Assembly (NCBI GenBank): GCA_026874595.1
Contig: CM049308.1
Location: 92,883,624-92,947,623 of the forward strand
Direction: 5' to 3'
Length of the DNA: 64,000 nucleotides
Origin: Sipunculus nudus
Lineage: Eukaryota; Annelida; Sipuncula; Golfingiida; Sipunculidae
This document shows positions 15,401 through 25,221 of this stretch, in pieces. The position numbers and the translations under genes are program-made. The notes beneath the pieces were generated by a model that ran no database searches, was not told where the DNA came from, and saw nothing but the letters and a program-made list of their open reading frames with translations. Numbering within the stretch: position 1 is the stretch's first letter; each line of letters begins with the position of its first letter.

Positions 15401-17583
15401 TCTAACTCCTGCTTTGTTGTAACAATATACTCCTTCATCTTGTTTATATAATTTATATCTTTTATAAGTGAACAATTAAATTTCCAGAAGGAAGGCCCAT
15501 GTTTATCAGTGTTCAGTGACCTAAGTGCCAGATGTACAGCTGAATGATCCGAGCCAACACTGGGTATAATATCACAGTGTGAAATATAGGGTTGCAGAGA
15601 TGATGACACTAAAAAGAAATCTAATCTCCGTTGTGTAAGTGGACATAATCGTCTCCAGGTGAATTTTTTAACTTTTGGGTTTCGAACTCTCCAGATATCA
15701 CATATATTTAATAATTCCATAGTCCTCTTAATCATGTCGACTGTTTTTGACTTAAGCGTAAATTTACCTCCATCAGCATCCTCATCAGAAAAGCAGAAAT
15801 TAAAGTCCCCACCCCAAATTATCTTAGTATTTTCGTCGGGCTGAAAATTATCATTTATTATATTATAAATATTCTCGTAACATAATAATTGCTCAGTCTC
15901 ACTGTTAGGACCATAAACGTTAATCAGCAAAAAGTGTGACCCTTGAATGATACAATATAGCATAACAAATCTTCCTGCATCGTCCATTTTACTATCAAAC
16001 AATGTGAATTCTAGTTTTGACCCAATTAAAGTTAATGTTCCCCTGGCCTGATTTGTACCATGGGAAAAGAAACTATGACCCCTCCATTGGTGTTTCCATG
16101 CTTGTTCACATTTTGTATCAGAATGGGATTCCTGAATAAAACATAAACCTTTATCCAATCCTTGTTTATGACACCAATTAAATAATTTCCTTCTTTTAAT
16201 ATAATTCCTAATCCCATTAGCATTAACACTCAGAATCTTAAAATTCATCACTGATATTTCATTTGTTGAAGTAGAAACTTCTATTATTACAGGAATAAAA
16301 TATGGTACATGCACCTATTTCTATAAATCCATAAGTTCATGAATAATTGTAAACACAAAGTTAAATATATGTGTGAATATCTTATTTTCAGCCTACAGAA
16401 ATATCTTTGTAACCAAATATAAAGGGAAAATGTGATGCTCCCAAACTGGTGAACATGTAGCTTAGATTTAGAGTATTTTTATCATTTCACCACTTTTACA
16501 TTGAGTCGCAAGTATCATATAAACACATAGAAGATACGAACAAGTGACCCAGAACACAAGGTGACATAAATATACATAAGACATACTGTGGTACCTGGTA
16601 GCTTGGACCAGTACACCCAAAAATAATATTTTGATAATGATGATAATAATAATTATATTAATACGAAAAGGGAAAGCTATGATCTGTTCAAGGCGTTCTA
16701 ATATATTCTCATTTCATGTATAAACAATACAAACTTCCAACGCCCTTTCAGATTACTTCATTACCACATCCAGCTAATCTCCATACTTGACCCTAAACAC
16801 TTTATTATCCCTCCTTTTGACAAACACCTTCCCATCCCACGTCCATGCATCAGAGACACGTTGATCTTTTTTTACTCTATTAAACATTTTTTGCATTTCA
16901 GCACAGATATCATCAACTATGATTATTCCACTATTTTTCAACTGCTTCCTGGCTTTCAATACAGAAAGCTTTTCATCCCTAGACATAAATTTTACAATAA
17001 TAGCCCTGTCAGAGTCATGTCGATGTGTCCCCACCCTATGTGCCATATCTATAGATCTTTCTTCTACCTTTACATTCAATTTATTTTGAAAAATTGAAAT
17101 GGCTACTTTCCTTGTATCCTCAGTTTTATCTTTATCAATGACCCCAAGTATCCTAATATTACACCTTCTAGTGTATTGCTCATTATTCACAGCATTAATT
17201 TTTGCCTCTCTTGCCATGTTTTTTGTCTGTTCACATTCGTTTTTCAGTGCAATGTTTTCCTGCTTTAAACTGACTAGGGTTAGCGGTTATGATTTGTACC
17301 CTGCTAATAGACAGACAGCCAAACAGCTGGACAGACAAAGCACCATGCCTATACCTTGGTTGACTTTAAGTCAGCTGAGCTAAGTCTGCTGATGGGGAAG
17401 AAGAAATCAAGTGATACTTTTATTTCAATAATGAATATTTAAAAAGAACTCCTTCATGTGATTTAGAAGTTTATGATAACACAACAATCTTACCGGCTGT
17501 GTTTGTGGAGACGGAGGATGGTGGATGTGTACAGAGGGTGGCTGAGGAGGGGTAAAACCAGGATACCCAGTCGGGCTGTCCAT
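398..17583 (-). CDS. TBP: TATA-binding protein, complete coding region in seven exons (259 aa)
   Basis: General transcription factor that binds the TATA element and nucleates TFIID/SL1/TFIIIB assembly in the nucleus. Joining 17494-17583, 8396-8565, 7594-7773, 3793-3856, 2860-2963, 1521-1615 and 398-474 gives 780 nt with every intron GT-AG and every codon phase compatible. Residues 1-87 are a short Pro/Ser/Thr-rich N-terminus with no polyglutamine tract. Residues 88-259 are the two-repeat saddle core, which reads almost exactly like other animal TBPs. It includes [40 protein letters not shown] and [20 protein letters not shown]. The four DNA-intercalating phenylalanines known from yeast TBP (F99, F116, F190, F207) correspond to F118, F135, F209 and F226 here. 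Human TBP has 339 aa; the difference lies in the N-terminus. The start is the first ATG of a spliced exon whose upstream acceptor implies a non-coding 5' exon further right that I could not locate. Confidence 0.97.
1521..1615 (-). CDS. TBP: TBP exon 6 (second core repeat)
   Basis: 95 nt encoding [20 protein letters not shown] and [11 protein letters not shown], including intercalating F209 and F226. Acceptor TTTTCAG, donor ACAG|GTATGG. Confidence 0.97.
2235..2248 (+). promoter_or_regulatory. CTCF-like motif in a TBP intron
   Basis: The 14-mer CCACCAGGGGGCGC matches the core of the CTCF binding consensus known from bilaterians. A shorter match (ACCAGGGGGCG) occurs at 5671-5681. Motif match only; no occupancy can be seen. 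Confidence 0.3.
2860..2963 (-). CDS. TBP: TBP exon 5 (start of second core repeat)
   Basis: 104 nt encoding [20 protein letters not shown] and onward through [14 protein letters not shown]. Acceptor CAACAG, donor CAAG|GTGAGC. Confidence 0.97.
3793..3856 (-). CDS. TBP: TBP exon 4 (inter-repeat helix)
   Basis: 64 nt encoding [21 protein letters not shown], the basic helix that contacts other factors in TBP structures. Acceptor TTGCAG, donor GCG|GTGAGT, ending on a codon boundary. Confidence 0.96.
3940..5472. repeat. Tandem ~180-bp repeat element with hairpin ends (about 8 units)
   Basis: Units begin near 4024, 4203, 4382, 4544, 4723, 4905, 5087 and 5263. All carry the 'GGTCAAAAGTAGGTCAAC', 'AAAATCAGGCCAATATCTGC' and 'TTTTCATGAAATTTTCTA' blocks. 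The array is bracketed by two GC-rich hairpins: TGCCCCCGCCTGGGGCA near 3962 and ATGCCCC...GGGGCAT near 5441-5470. A hairpin-flanked tandem core recalls the pearl/Helentron-type non-autonomous elements of bivalves, but that assignment is inference. It sits in the TBP intron between exons 3 and 4. Confidence 0.75.
6960..7460. repeat. Degenerate ~150-bp tandem repeat
   Basis: Three diverged units share 'GACCT..TTAAATA', 'GGCAAGATATTTTATTGATAAATA' in variants, and 'GAGTTTCAT' blocks. They end at a segment resembling the exit of other mollusc repeats (CTCCTGTCATATGATGGGCG). No coding signal. Lies in a TBP intron. Confidence 0.45.
7594..7773 (-). CDS. TBP: TBP exon 3 (first core repeat)
   Basis: 180 nt encoding [20 protein letters not shown] onward through the [10 protein letters not shown] and [17 protein letters not shown] motifs. 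It contains intercalating F118 and F135. Acceptor TTTCAG and donor AAAAG|GTAC; the last two bases (AG) complete Ser147. Confidence 0.97.
8396..8565 (-). CDS. TBP: TBP exon 2 (N-terminal Pro/Ser/Thr-rich region)
   Basis: 170 nt between a CAG acceptor and a GTATG donor. It encodes a stretch with [17 protein letters not shown] and [20 protein letters not shown] and ends in the TPQLQ motif that precedes the TBP core. It leaves two bases that complete Gln87 with the next exon. Confidence 0.93.
8696..8709. repeat. Poly-C tract
   Basis: Uninterrupted run of C; similar homopolymers occur near 10382 (G), 42006 (C), 48768 (C) and 60977 (G). Confidence 0.9.
10535..11262 (+). repeat. Dispersed repeat family A, copy 1
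   Basis: Shares long blocks with 47060-48225 and, inverted, with 63145-64000. These include 'GCTGTGAAAATTAAATC', 'TTTTGATATTAGGCAG', 'GAGGTTTTTCCTTAAT' and the terminal 'CTATAGCTCAGATGACTTA', then 'CAGTCAGCTGAGCT'. The right part carries a GGACGGACGACGGAC stretch. Non-coding; orientation is given relative to the CAGCTGAGCT end lying at the right. Confidence 0.8.
12477..16248 (-). pseudogene. LINE ORF2 (endonuclease-reverse transcriptase) with frameshifts and one stop
   Basis: Encodes the LINE enzyme that nicks target DNA and primes reverse transcription. The endonuclease shows NANGIRN, an Asp/Glu motif [20 protein letters not shown] and SDHSAV, in the expected order. The RT follows: [57 protein letters not shown] and FADD (14126-14137). 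The tail has a Cys/His knuckle PRCSYC...HLFCEC around 12800. Lesions are single-base frameshifts near 14385, 13315 and 13132, plus an in-frame TAG at 13919-13921. The most likely start is the Met at 16246-16248, just before the endonuclease. Few lesions suggest a fairly recent insertion, but the copy cannot be autonomous. Confidence 0.9.
16774..17274 (-). pseudogene. LINE ORF1 fragment (RNA-binding chaperone type)
   Basis: About 165 residues in one frame. A short heptad-like stretch ([17 protein letters not shown]) is followed by [10 protein letters not shown], then [20 protein letters not shown] and a basic C-terminal domain ending VFRVKYGD. This matches the coiled-coil plus RRM-like plus C-terminal-domain plan of L1/Tx1 ORF1 proteins. 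The 5' part is missing because the element is truncated at about 17275. No Cys knuckle is visible. Confidence 0.75.
17275..17390. repeat. Short dispersed-repeat end (CAGCTGAGCT type)
   Basis: 'TTTGTACCCTGCTAATAGACAG' in variant form and a terminal 'AAGTCAGCTGAGCTAAG' resemble 50680-50790 and the ends of family A. Abuts the truncated 5' end of the LINE. Confidence 0.55.
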
Positions 17584-17605
17584 CCTCTCTGCTCACTGTA
17601 ATTCG
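17494..17605 (-). CDS. TBP: TBP exon with start codon (coding 17494-17583)
   Basis: The acceptor is a pyrimidine-rich tract ending in CAG just above 17605. Then come 22 nt of 5' UTR, the ATG at 17581-17583, 30 codons (beginning [10 protein letters not shown], Pro/His-rich) and a GTAAG donor at 17493. The codon boundary coincides with the splice site. Only this ATG opens into the TBP frame. Confidence 0.85.
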
Positions 17606-17699
17606 CTGGAACAAAGAAAAATCATGTCTTGTTATCGGCTCAAGTCTGCTGTAAAAAATAATAGACTTGCATAGTAATGAACATTTTACAATTGAAAAT

Positions 17700-19264
17700 A
17701 TTGTTCCCACTTAATTTATTTGGGTTGGGGCAATCTTTATCAGTAATTGTAAATTATTAGAATTGATAAGATTTTTAATTGTTATCTATTACAATTTGTT
17801 TTAGAGTAACTGTAATTGTAATCAATTACATCAAAAAGTGGCAATGATGGGGGTATCAACAGGCTTGAAAACAAGAAAAGGATTACAGGTTGTGCCACAA
17901 GTTTTCCTTTCAAGACTAAGCTATCCAAGATCTTCAGTCAACCTGATTTTGGACCACTCTGTGCAATTTTCTTGAGATATTTAACATTTTGAGATTTTCA
18001 CCAAAAGTGGGCTTATTCACTGTCAAAGTTATTCTCCTTGTTAGGGTCATCACCTAATTTTTTATTGGCTTCATCCTTTCCAAATGTAAAATTTGAAAAA
18101 GATCTGTGAAATATTTTTAGTTATCTTGATAACAAATTTTCTGTGGCTGTGGGAGATGGTGGGGCAGTCCTAAAACCATAGTATCCCTCCCCCTCCTCTG
18201 ACTCTGTGGATACAATAAACTTGATTCTACCATGAATTTAACAGTGCTGTTTGCAGAATGTCAGATGCATGATTTATTACATGGTACTTTTTATACATTT
18301 ATGTAAATACACTGGCTGCATATCTGAATATACATATCCTTGTTCCAATTTCAATTATTCTGTTATTAGACAATCAATTTAACTTTGCCTGGACTGTTCT
18401 AAGTGTAGTAGGCAGTGCTGGAGACAACACATATCACTGGTTGATGATCATCCATGGCTAAGAAAGCTACCATCAACCCAGCTGTAAGATTTCTACACTC
18501 TCTCACATAAATATTAATAGTGCATATCTAAAAAAATGTTTGCAATCTTTTTACAATTCCTTGGCTTATACTGTATTCTTTTTATATACTAAGTCATTAT
18601 ATGAACCTTCATCATCTCCTACCTCCTATCATACATACACAGCAAAATACAAGACAATCTATACTGACTATACATGAATTACTCAGAAGTCATTGTGTGA
18701 ATTGTCACTCAAAAACACAACAAAAACACAACAAAAAACAAAAAAGACAAACCGCAGTGAATTTTCACAGATATCATTGTCTCATCAAGGAATATTGTCT
18801 AAATCTGATCATGAAATGCAAAATATATGATTGCTTTGCTAATGCTCCAACAAGATTGCTATTTGCCCATCTCAGATGAGAATATAATAACCATCACAAA
18901 TTGAATAAAAAAGAATTGCAGGTGGCACAACCAGTCTGATAATAGCTTGGATATCAAGGCTGAAGAATAAGAACAGCAAATTTCACAGAAATACATATTT
19001 TAGTAATTAGCTACAGTGAAATGGCAGCTTTTGTGTGAATTTTCATTAACAGTGACAGATTGCATTGAAATTTCATATTTGTCACCAAATATTGTTTACT
19101 GTTCAAGGGTCAAATAAATGATCTTTGCATGAAGGGGGCCATGTCCTGACCCAATATAATGGCGTTATTTGTAAATCAGACAATCCAATATGAAACACTT
19201 ACTGAATGCCAATATTTTTTCACAAATAACAGCATAGGTCATTAGAATACTCTCTCCTTAAATT
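17700..19264. other. Non-coding stretch upstream of the first TBP coding exon
   Basis: AT-rich. No open frame with coding character and no recognised repeat. It may hold the promoter or a 5' non-coding exon of TBP, but I cannot point to one. Confidence 0.4.
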
Positions 19265-19510
19265 ATATTTTGTTTCAGAGCAAACTATTGGATAATAAAG
19301 TTGATTTTGAATGTTCAGTTTGATGCAGTTTATACCGACCTCAGGGACATAATATTTTTATGTTACACCTACCCTTAAGTTAGTGCTGCCATCCACTAAG
19401 GCACTAACTGGTGGACATGAAAAACATCAGTGTATCTGGGGGTTCAGAAGGTGAACTGAACACTCAAAATCAACTTAATTATCCAACATTTTGCTCTAAA
19501 ATGACACAAC
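19265..19510. repeat. Small inverted-repeat element
   Basis: About 55 bp at 19272-19325 (AAGTTGATTTTGAATGTTCAG) recurs inverted at 19450-19505 (CTGAACACTCAAAATCAACTT), around a central hairpin. Looks like a MITE; the target duplication was not resolved. Confidence 0.55.
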
Positions 19511-19579
19511 TGCAACAAAAAAAAGGAAATTTAATGACCTGTGAAGTTAAAATGTAAAATATTTTAGTGATCAACAGAC

Positions 19580-19775
19580 CTCAAGCCTCAGCGGACAGAG
19601 CACATGAAAATGCTGTACTGCACCTGTGTAACCCCTGGGTTGGATGCCTGTCCTAGCAAGAATGTATTACATTATCATTACTAACCATAAACCTTTTATC
19701 CCATCCAGCTGAAAAAGTAATACATGAACTTTGCAGGCTGAAACATTGCACATGTAGGCAAGTTTCTACTAATGC
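19580..19775 (+). mobile_element. tRNA-derived SINE-like copy 1
   Basis: A tRNA-like head with an A-box-like 'CAGCGGACAGAGCAC' and a B-box-like 'GGGTTGGATGCC'. The tail contains 'CAGCTGAAAAAGTAATACAT' and 'GGCTGAAACATTGCACATGT', shared in diverged form with 21669-21905. Not a functional tRNA: the stems do not pair as a cloverleaf. Confidence 0.5.
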
Positions 19776-20605
19776 CTGTTTCTGCCAGCAGGGCAGGAAT
19801 AGGTTTCGGCCATATGTTTGGCAGAAATGGTATTGTAGACTGTGTATTTAAACCAAAATTGGCATTTACTTACAGTCATAAGAGAATAAATATCTTACCT
19901 TAAATTATTTTTGGTCAGTCTTAATTAACTGCACTATATATCAATCCTGTTGTCCATTGTTACACCAACACTATCCTCAACACAGCTTTTTACATAAAAT
20001 TTAACACAGAAACCCAACCCTGGCAGAAACCAAAGCTTTGTGTGTAGTCACCCATAACGTTCCTCCTATGACCCACCTGTTGATGCTTACATAATCAAAG
20101 AAACCCAACTGCAGCAGAAATCCCACCTTTATGTGTATACCTCCCATAACCCACATGCTGATGTTCACATAACTTAATCACTGTAACCCTCACAGTAACC
20201 TAGCTCTAAAATGTTCTTTCATAAAGTCACTTTCTGAAGTTTACATAACATTTAGCAATGGTGACAAGCCTAGGTCCAAAGTGTAGATAAATACAACTGT
20301 GTTTCACCCTACCTAAAACACCCAATAATCTTCCAATAAATTATAATTTAAATTGTTCAGCCGGACACTACACCATTTTCAATAGACCCATTTTCCTGAA
20401 TTCCCATTTCTGCCACTTTCTGCAAGCAATGCAGCTGAAATAGGTTTTTGCTGGTAGAAACAACACCCTGCAAGTAGCTGCCTCAGGACATGTATCTGAC
20501 ACATTGGAGGAGGTATCAAAACCTGCAGGCTTGTAAACAGGTCTTCCACCATGACTGAGTGATAATATACAAGACTAAAGTTGATTTCTGCAAGATTTAT
20601 GTTCA

Positions 20606-20613
20606 TTTTTACC
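20606..20613 (+). repeat. Left target-site duplication of hAT-type element
   Basis: TTTTTACC, repeated exactly at 21588-21595. Confidence 0.8.
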
Positions 20614-21323
20614 CAGGGTTGTTAAGTTTTTCCCAGTGCAGTATTTACCAGCTGGTAAATACCGATATTTACCGCCTTTGGAAAAACCTCTCAAAGTGGA
20701 AAAATGGGAAAAACTGGGGAAAACCTCTTAAGAATCTTATAAAAGGAGAGACCAGCAGATATCTGACTGAATTAAAAGGAAATATCCTCTCTCTCTCACA
20801 CACACACATATATATAAACAAACATACTCAAATCGCAAAACCAAGATATGAAAATTTATATTGTTTTCCTTAAAAACAGCTTGTTTGTATGTATATACAT
20901 AGTTATAGGTAAACAGATAATCAGATATATCAGTTACACTGAAAAATTGATGGCTAAGAAATAAGGTTCACTGATATATTTTCCATCCTCCTGGATGGAA
21001 GGGTTCTTGGTTTCCTACCTGTATGCACAGAAACCTGCATCATGCTTGACAGGGTTTCCCCAAGTGATGCCACAATGGGTGGTTGGTTTCTTCTCACCCT
21101 AGCTAACTAGTTGTATGAGCCTTACATGACTAGCATGGCTTCTTCACACTTCTGTATCCCCAAGATTAACTCGGCCTTGATTAGGTTAACATGCCTGATT
21201 ACTTTTGTCAGCTCACCTACTAATGTTTATGTTGCAGTTAATTGGTAATTAAGTAACATTTATGCACTAGTATGAGTTGTGGAAATATATATTCATCACA
21301 TGTGGATATATATATGTATATAT

Positions 21324-21388
<65 letters not shown>

Positions 21389-21587
21389 TATAATATAATT
21401 TCAACATGCAACATTAAACAGAATTAATTAACTATACATCATTATACTCTCTCAAAAATTTTGATTGGACATTTTCCCCCGGTAATTCCCGGTACTAACC
21501 AGTTTTCCCCAGTTAATCCCAATTAATCCCGGGTTTTTCCCACTGCCCGGGAAAAACTAGTTTTTCCTGGGAAAAATAACAACCCTG
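20614..21587. mobile_element. Non-autonomous hAT-type DNA transposon
   Basis: 974 bp bounded by terminal inverted repeats beginning CAGGGTTGTTA and ending TAACAACCCTG. Both ends are rich in TTTTTCCCAG/GGGAAAAA. An exact 8-bp direct duplication TTTTTACC flanks it. TIRs starting CAGGG and 8-bp duplications are the hallmark of hAT elements. Internally there is a (TA)n/(CA)n microsatellite near 21310-21390 and no transposase frame. Confidence 0.88.
21310..21391. repeat. (TA)n then (CA)n microsatellite
   Basis: Compound dinucleotide run inside the hAT-type element. Confidence 0.95.
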
Positions 21588-21668
21588 TTTTTACCCCATT
21601 CACACCCAGGGCCACATGCGTTTTAGTTATCTATAGACCCAGTTGTGGCTCTTTAGTATATAGCCACT

Positions 21669-21905
21669 GGCTTAATTACTCTAGCGGTTGGAGCACAGAA
21701 AAAAACCTTATGTGTTGGGTACCTGTCCCTGTGAGCTGACCACTGGTTAGTGGTTACACACGATTGTTTCAGACAGTGATGTGCATGTATTCATGACATC
21801 ATCACTGCTGACCTCCAGCTTCCTGGCCTATTCAGCTGAAAATGCAATACATCTTCCCAATAGGCTTAAAAAATTGCATGTGTAACAAGTGGTCAGCTCA
21901 CTGGA
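21669..21905 (+). mobile_element. tRNA-derived SINE-like copy 2
   Basis: The head 'CTCTAGCGGTTGGAGCACAG' with B-box-like 'GTGTTGGGTACC' and the tail 'TATTCAGCTGAAAATGCAAT' parallel the copy at 19580. Copies differ enough to be old insertions. Confidence 0.5.
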
Positions 21906-22649
21906 ACAGACACCAAACACACAAGGTCACAACAAGTGCTTAATAGCTGCATAATGTCTGTCAGATATAGGAAGTCAGAGGCCTGTGTCTCTATATACAC
22001 TACAAGTCTGACGTCTGGGGAATTCCCACTTGGACCAGTGTTTAAAGATCACTCATGCACAAATAGTAAGTTAATATAGTTAATAACAGGTAATAATACA
22101 AGAACTTCTTCAAAGAGATATTTAACAGACACAAATGTTCCTTGTAAAGGTTTGTTTTGCTGCAGAGTATGTTCACCCCCCCAAAATACATCTGGTAGTT
22201 CCTATACTGTAGCTTGAAACATTGTTTCTATTTATTCATTTTTATTTTTGCTAGTGGGGACCAAGGACACTGTCCAGCCAGTGGCATAATTACTGAAAAT
22301 TCATGGGGGATTTCCATGCAAATCAAATCATGTGACAAAAGTGACCACTGAATCAAAACAGAAAACAGAACTTGATAGAATATTAACCGGTGAGTGTGAA
22401 CACTGAAGAAAACCTTTAAAAAATGTAGAAGCATTGTGCATGTAAAAAAAGGCAATAGCAGTCAAGTATTTGCAAAAAAAAAAATAGATCTAATGTGGAA
22501 AAATGAAAGCAGGGTACATTCAATGAAAATCAAAAGTGCGCGGCCTCGAACCCTCCTGGGCCCCTGAGTCACCGTGGCCAGAAGGTTCGAGGCCGAGTCA
22601 CCACTTTCTGAGGCCAAGGCCAGTGAACTCTGGCCTTGAGGCCAAGACC

Positions 22650-22658
22650 GGCCCACAG
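22650..22658 (+). repeat. Left 9-bp target-site duplication of Mutator-type element
   Basis: GGCCCACAG, repeated exactly at 23487-23495. Confidence 0.85.
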
Positions 22659-23486
22659 GGGTCTATCTAAAACGCGGAGAATCCGCGGAGAGATGGAGAA
22701 TTCGTGGAGAAATTGCGGAGAGTTTTTATATGCAATGATATTTTTAAATACAATTTAAAATCACTCAAATCTCCAACTATATTACTCTTAACATATTTGC
22801 GCACTGTTAAATGACCGAAATAATTAAAACATATGTACATAATTAAGCATTTTATGCTTAACAATGTATACATGCCCGTATATAGACTCAATTTATGCAA
22901 AATGTAACAAACGTCTTAGTCACCTGCTGACACTGACAAATCTTAAGACAAAACCGCAACACTCTTAAATTAATGTTTCAACTGTTTATTGTGCAAACCA
23001 AAACAAAACCATGCAGGTGTTTATAGGTGGTGAACGAAATATATAATATAATAAATAAATCATACGTTTACCTACATTTACTGATTGATAAAAAAACACA
23101 ATCACCATTAACAGTGTATAGGCCTAGACCAAATTTACGTGACATGCAAAAATAAAAGTTGTTTAATTTCTGTAATTAAACAAAAATCAACTGCATTTGC
23201 AATTGCATATAGTCTCAGTCTCCTGATGCTGTTAGTTGTCTCTGGCATGGCACAAATGAAATCTTATCGAAGAGGGCTTGCTTGTCAAAACAACTGAGAG
23301 CTGAATTTTATGTGAATGTACAGATTTTTAATTATTTCTGTCATTTAACAGTGAACAAATATGTTACAAGTAATACAGTTGGAGATTTTAAGTGATTTTA
23401 ATGCGTATTTAAAAGTATCATTGCATATAAAAACTCTCCGCGAATTCTCCATATCTCCGCGGATTCTCCGCGTTTTAGATAGACCC
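22659..23486. mobile_element. Non-autonomous Mutator-like (MULE) element with ~170-bp inverted repeats
   Basis: 828 bp. The ends begin GGGTCTATCTAAAACGCGG and are near-identical inverted for about 170 bp, including a repeated CGCGGAGAATCCGCGG block. They are flanked by an exact 9-bp direct duplication GGCCCACAG. Long TIRs plus 9-bp duplications are diagnostic of Mutator-type transposition. No transposase frame inside. The flanks rejoin into a continuous GC-rich sequence when the element and one duplication are removed. Confidence 0.9.
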
Positions 23487-24120
23487 GGCCCACAGACCCC
23501 AACACTGGCTGCCAGTACTGGCGTTTCTGTTTACCTGGTTCAACTACACCCTCTCTTGGAGAATTTCTTCACGCTCACTTGATTCCTGACGGGTTGCCCT
23601 CTTGATCTCTTGATTCTCCTCAAAACTTATAATTCTTCCAGTGTTTAACAATATTGTAAATGTAAAACTGACAACAGTCAGCCTACTGCCCAGACAACAT
23701 TATTAAACGACAACGTAATGTTCAGATGTTTGCAGCATGATCACTGGAGTCGATTTGTATTCACATGATATGAACCTTTGGGAAAGACCCGAGATGCACC
23801 AAACAGGCCAGTGCACGGACCTGGACAGCAGGTCTGGACTTAAACTACAGTTTCTGTCACACTATCCAGAATATAAAAATATCTGCACGAGTGTAAGAAC
23901 AAATGATTCGGTGCAACGAACCTGTCGCCTTTTCTGCGACTCGCTATATTTCCATCCAGTGAAGCCTCATGTATATTTATGAAGTCCCATCGGGGTTGTT
24001 AAAATTTGTTTGTTTAAAGACTCACGTGAATGTATAGATATGCATGGGTTAAAGAGCATATAATCTTCAATACTGGCATATTTTCATCATAAAATCAGTA
24101 AAAATATATTAAATCTAAAT

Positions 24121-24920
24121 ATGACAGTGCGCGGCTTTCTGCATGAATCGTTTGCAATCTTCTCAAACGTTGCTTCCGGTCTGGTGGCTTATATCATCAT
24201 GGATAGCTTTCCTTGTTTTAGTAAGAATATTTAAACTTTTTGCCATCTTTTGTGCTACGTTTTATTCAAGATGTGCCGAAAGAAGCATACAAAACACAGA
24301 GGGGGCCCTGGTGTTACATTTTAATATTCTATTTAATTGTATCATAAGCGGCCATTAAAATGTGCTATTAGTCTCTTCCTCACACCCAAGGTGTCGCCAC
24401 CTCTTCCTCGCATGAACATGACACCAATCATTATTGTGTAACCATGGAATATGAGTAATCTTTTGATGCCTAGTTTTTTTAAAAGCTGTTTTTAATAAAT
24501 GCTGCAGGAAAATAAATTTACTCCATTTAGAATAAATTGCATTCAGAATATTTAGTTTTGATTATCTGACCAGTGACGTGTTTTTTTTTTAAGTAACAAT
24601 ATATATTCCGATTATCGAAAACGAACGTTAATTGTATTCATGCACGTCAAATCATTAGGCGGAAGCTCAAATGTGCCATCTCACTGACTGATGTACAAAA
24701 TAAATACTGGTTATCTGAATATCGGCTTCTCTCAGAGTGTATACTGTAATGGGAATTCTTATTTATTGACATGTACGACATATAATATTGTATGATGCAT
24801 GTATGTTTTCACTTTGTTAGCTTTTAACTGTATGTTATTGTATTTATGAATTTTGGTGCAGTTTTTGCAATGATTACTGTGTTTCTCCTTTTCTCTATTA
24901 CAGATGTGCGGCGGGAATAA
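24121..24920 (+). CDS. Possible two-exon 38-aa membrane microprotein (speculative)
   Basis: The ATG at 24121 opens 33 codons (MTVRGFLHESFAIFSNVASG, then a hydrophobic stretch) to a strong donor A|GTAAGA at 24220. The acceptor after a long pyrimidine tract ending TTACAG at 24903 adds NVRRE and a TAA at 24918-24920. AATAAA follows at 24943-24948. A single hydrophobic segment at residues 11-27 would span a membrane. I recognise no homologue. The splice sites and poly(A) signal are good but the frame is short, so it may be a non-coding transcript or chance. Confidence 0.25.
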
Positions 24921-25221
24921 TGAAATATCCGAGCAAGAGGTTAATAAAGTATAACGGATCTCATCTTATTTTTAAAAGTAAGTTATGTGTGTAAGTTGAG
25001 TAATTTGAGAAACAAATTTAAAACATTACGTTAAACTTACTATGTTTCTGAAAATTTAAGTCAAATTTGAACGACATTAAAATCCATTTTATAACTTTGT
25101 GCAAGGAACAACAGGAGGATTTGGTATGAAGGAAACTTGCAGATCCCTTGGGATATTACGGTCTGAACTAATTGTAGACTAACCAGTCAGTCACCGTTTC
25201 GAAGGAAGGCATATTGTCGCT

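Larger units (their letters stand above)
12205..17275 (-). mobile_element. L1-like LINE, 5'-truncated, inside TBP intron 1
   Basis: A non-LTR retrotransposon in the same orientation as TBP. On its own strand it reads ORF1 fragment (17274-16774), ORF2 (16248-12477), a 3' UTR, then a poly(A) tail seen as a T run at 12206-12220. ORF2 has an APE-type endonuclease, a reverse transcriptase with FADD, and a C-terminal CCHC-like knuckle. ORF1 lacks its beginning, and at 17275 the sequence changes abruptly to a different repeat. I could not find a convincing target-site duplication. Confidence 0.9.

Noticed and set aside
19580-19660. tRNA gene
   Set aside because: A- and B-box-like words are present but no cloverleaf pairing; better explained as a SINE head.
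22462-22656. 64-codon frame in the GC-rich flank of the Mutator-type element
   Set aside because: Composition reflects short GGCC-rich duplications; no motif or splice context.
24143-24358. 71-codon frame starting MNRLQSSQ
   Set aside because: Overlaps the candidate spliced microprotein frame, has no features of its own and reads through the consensus donor.
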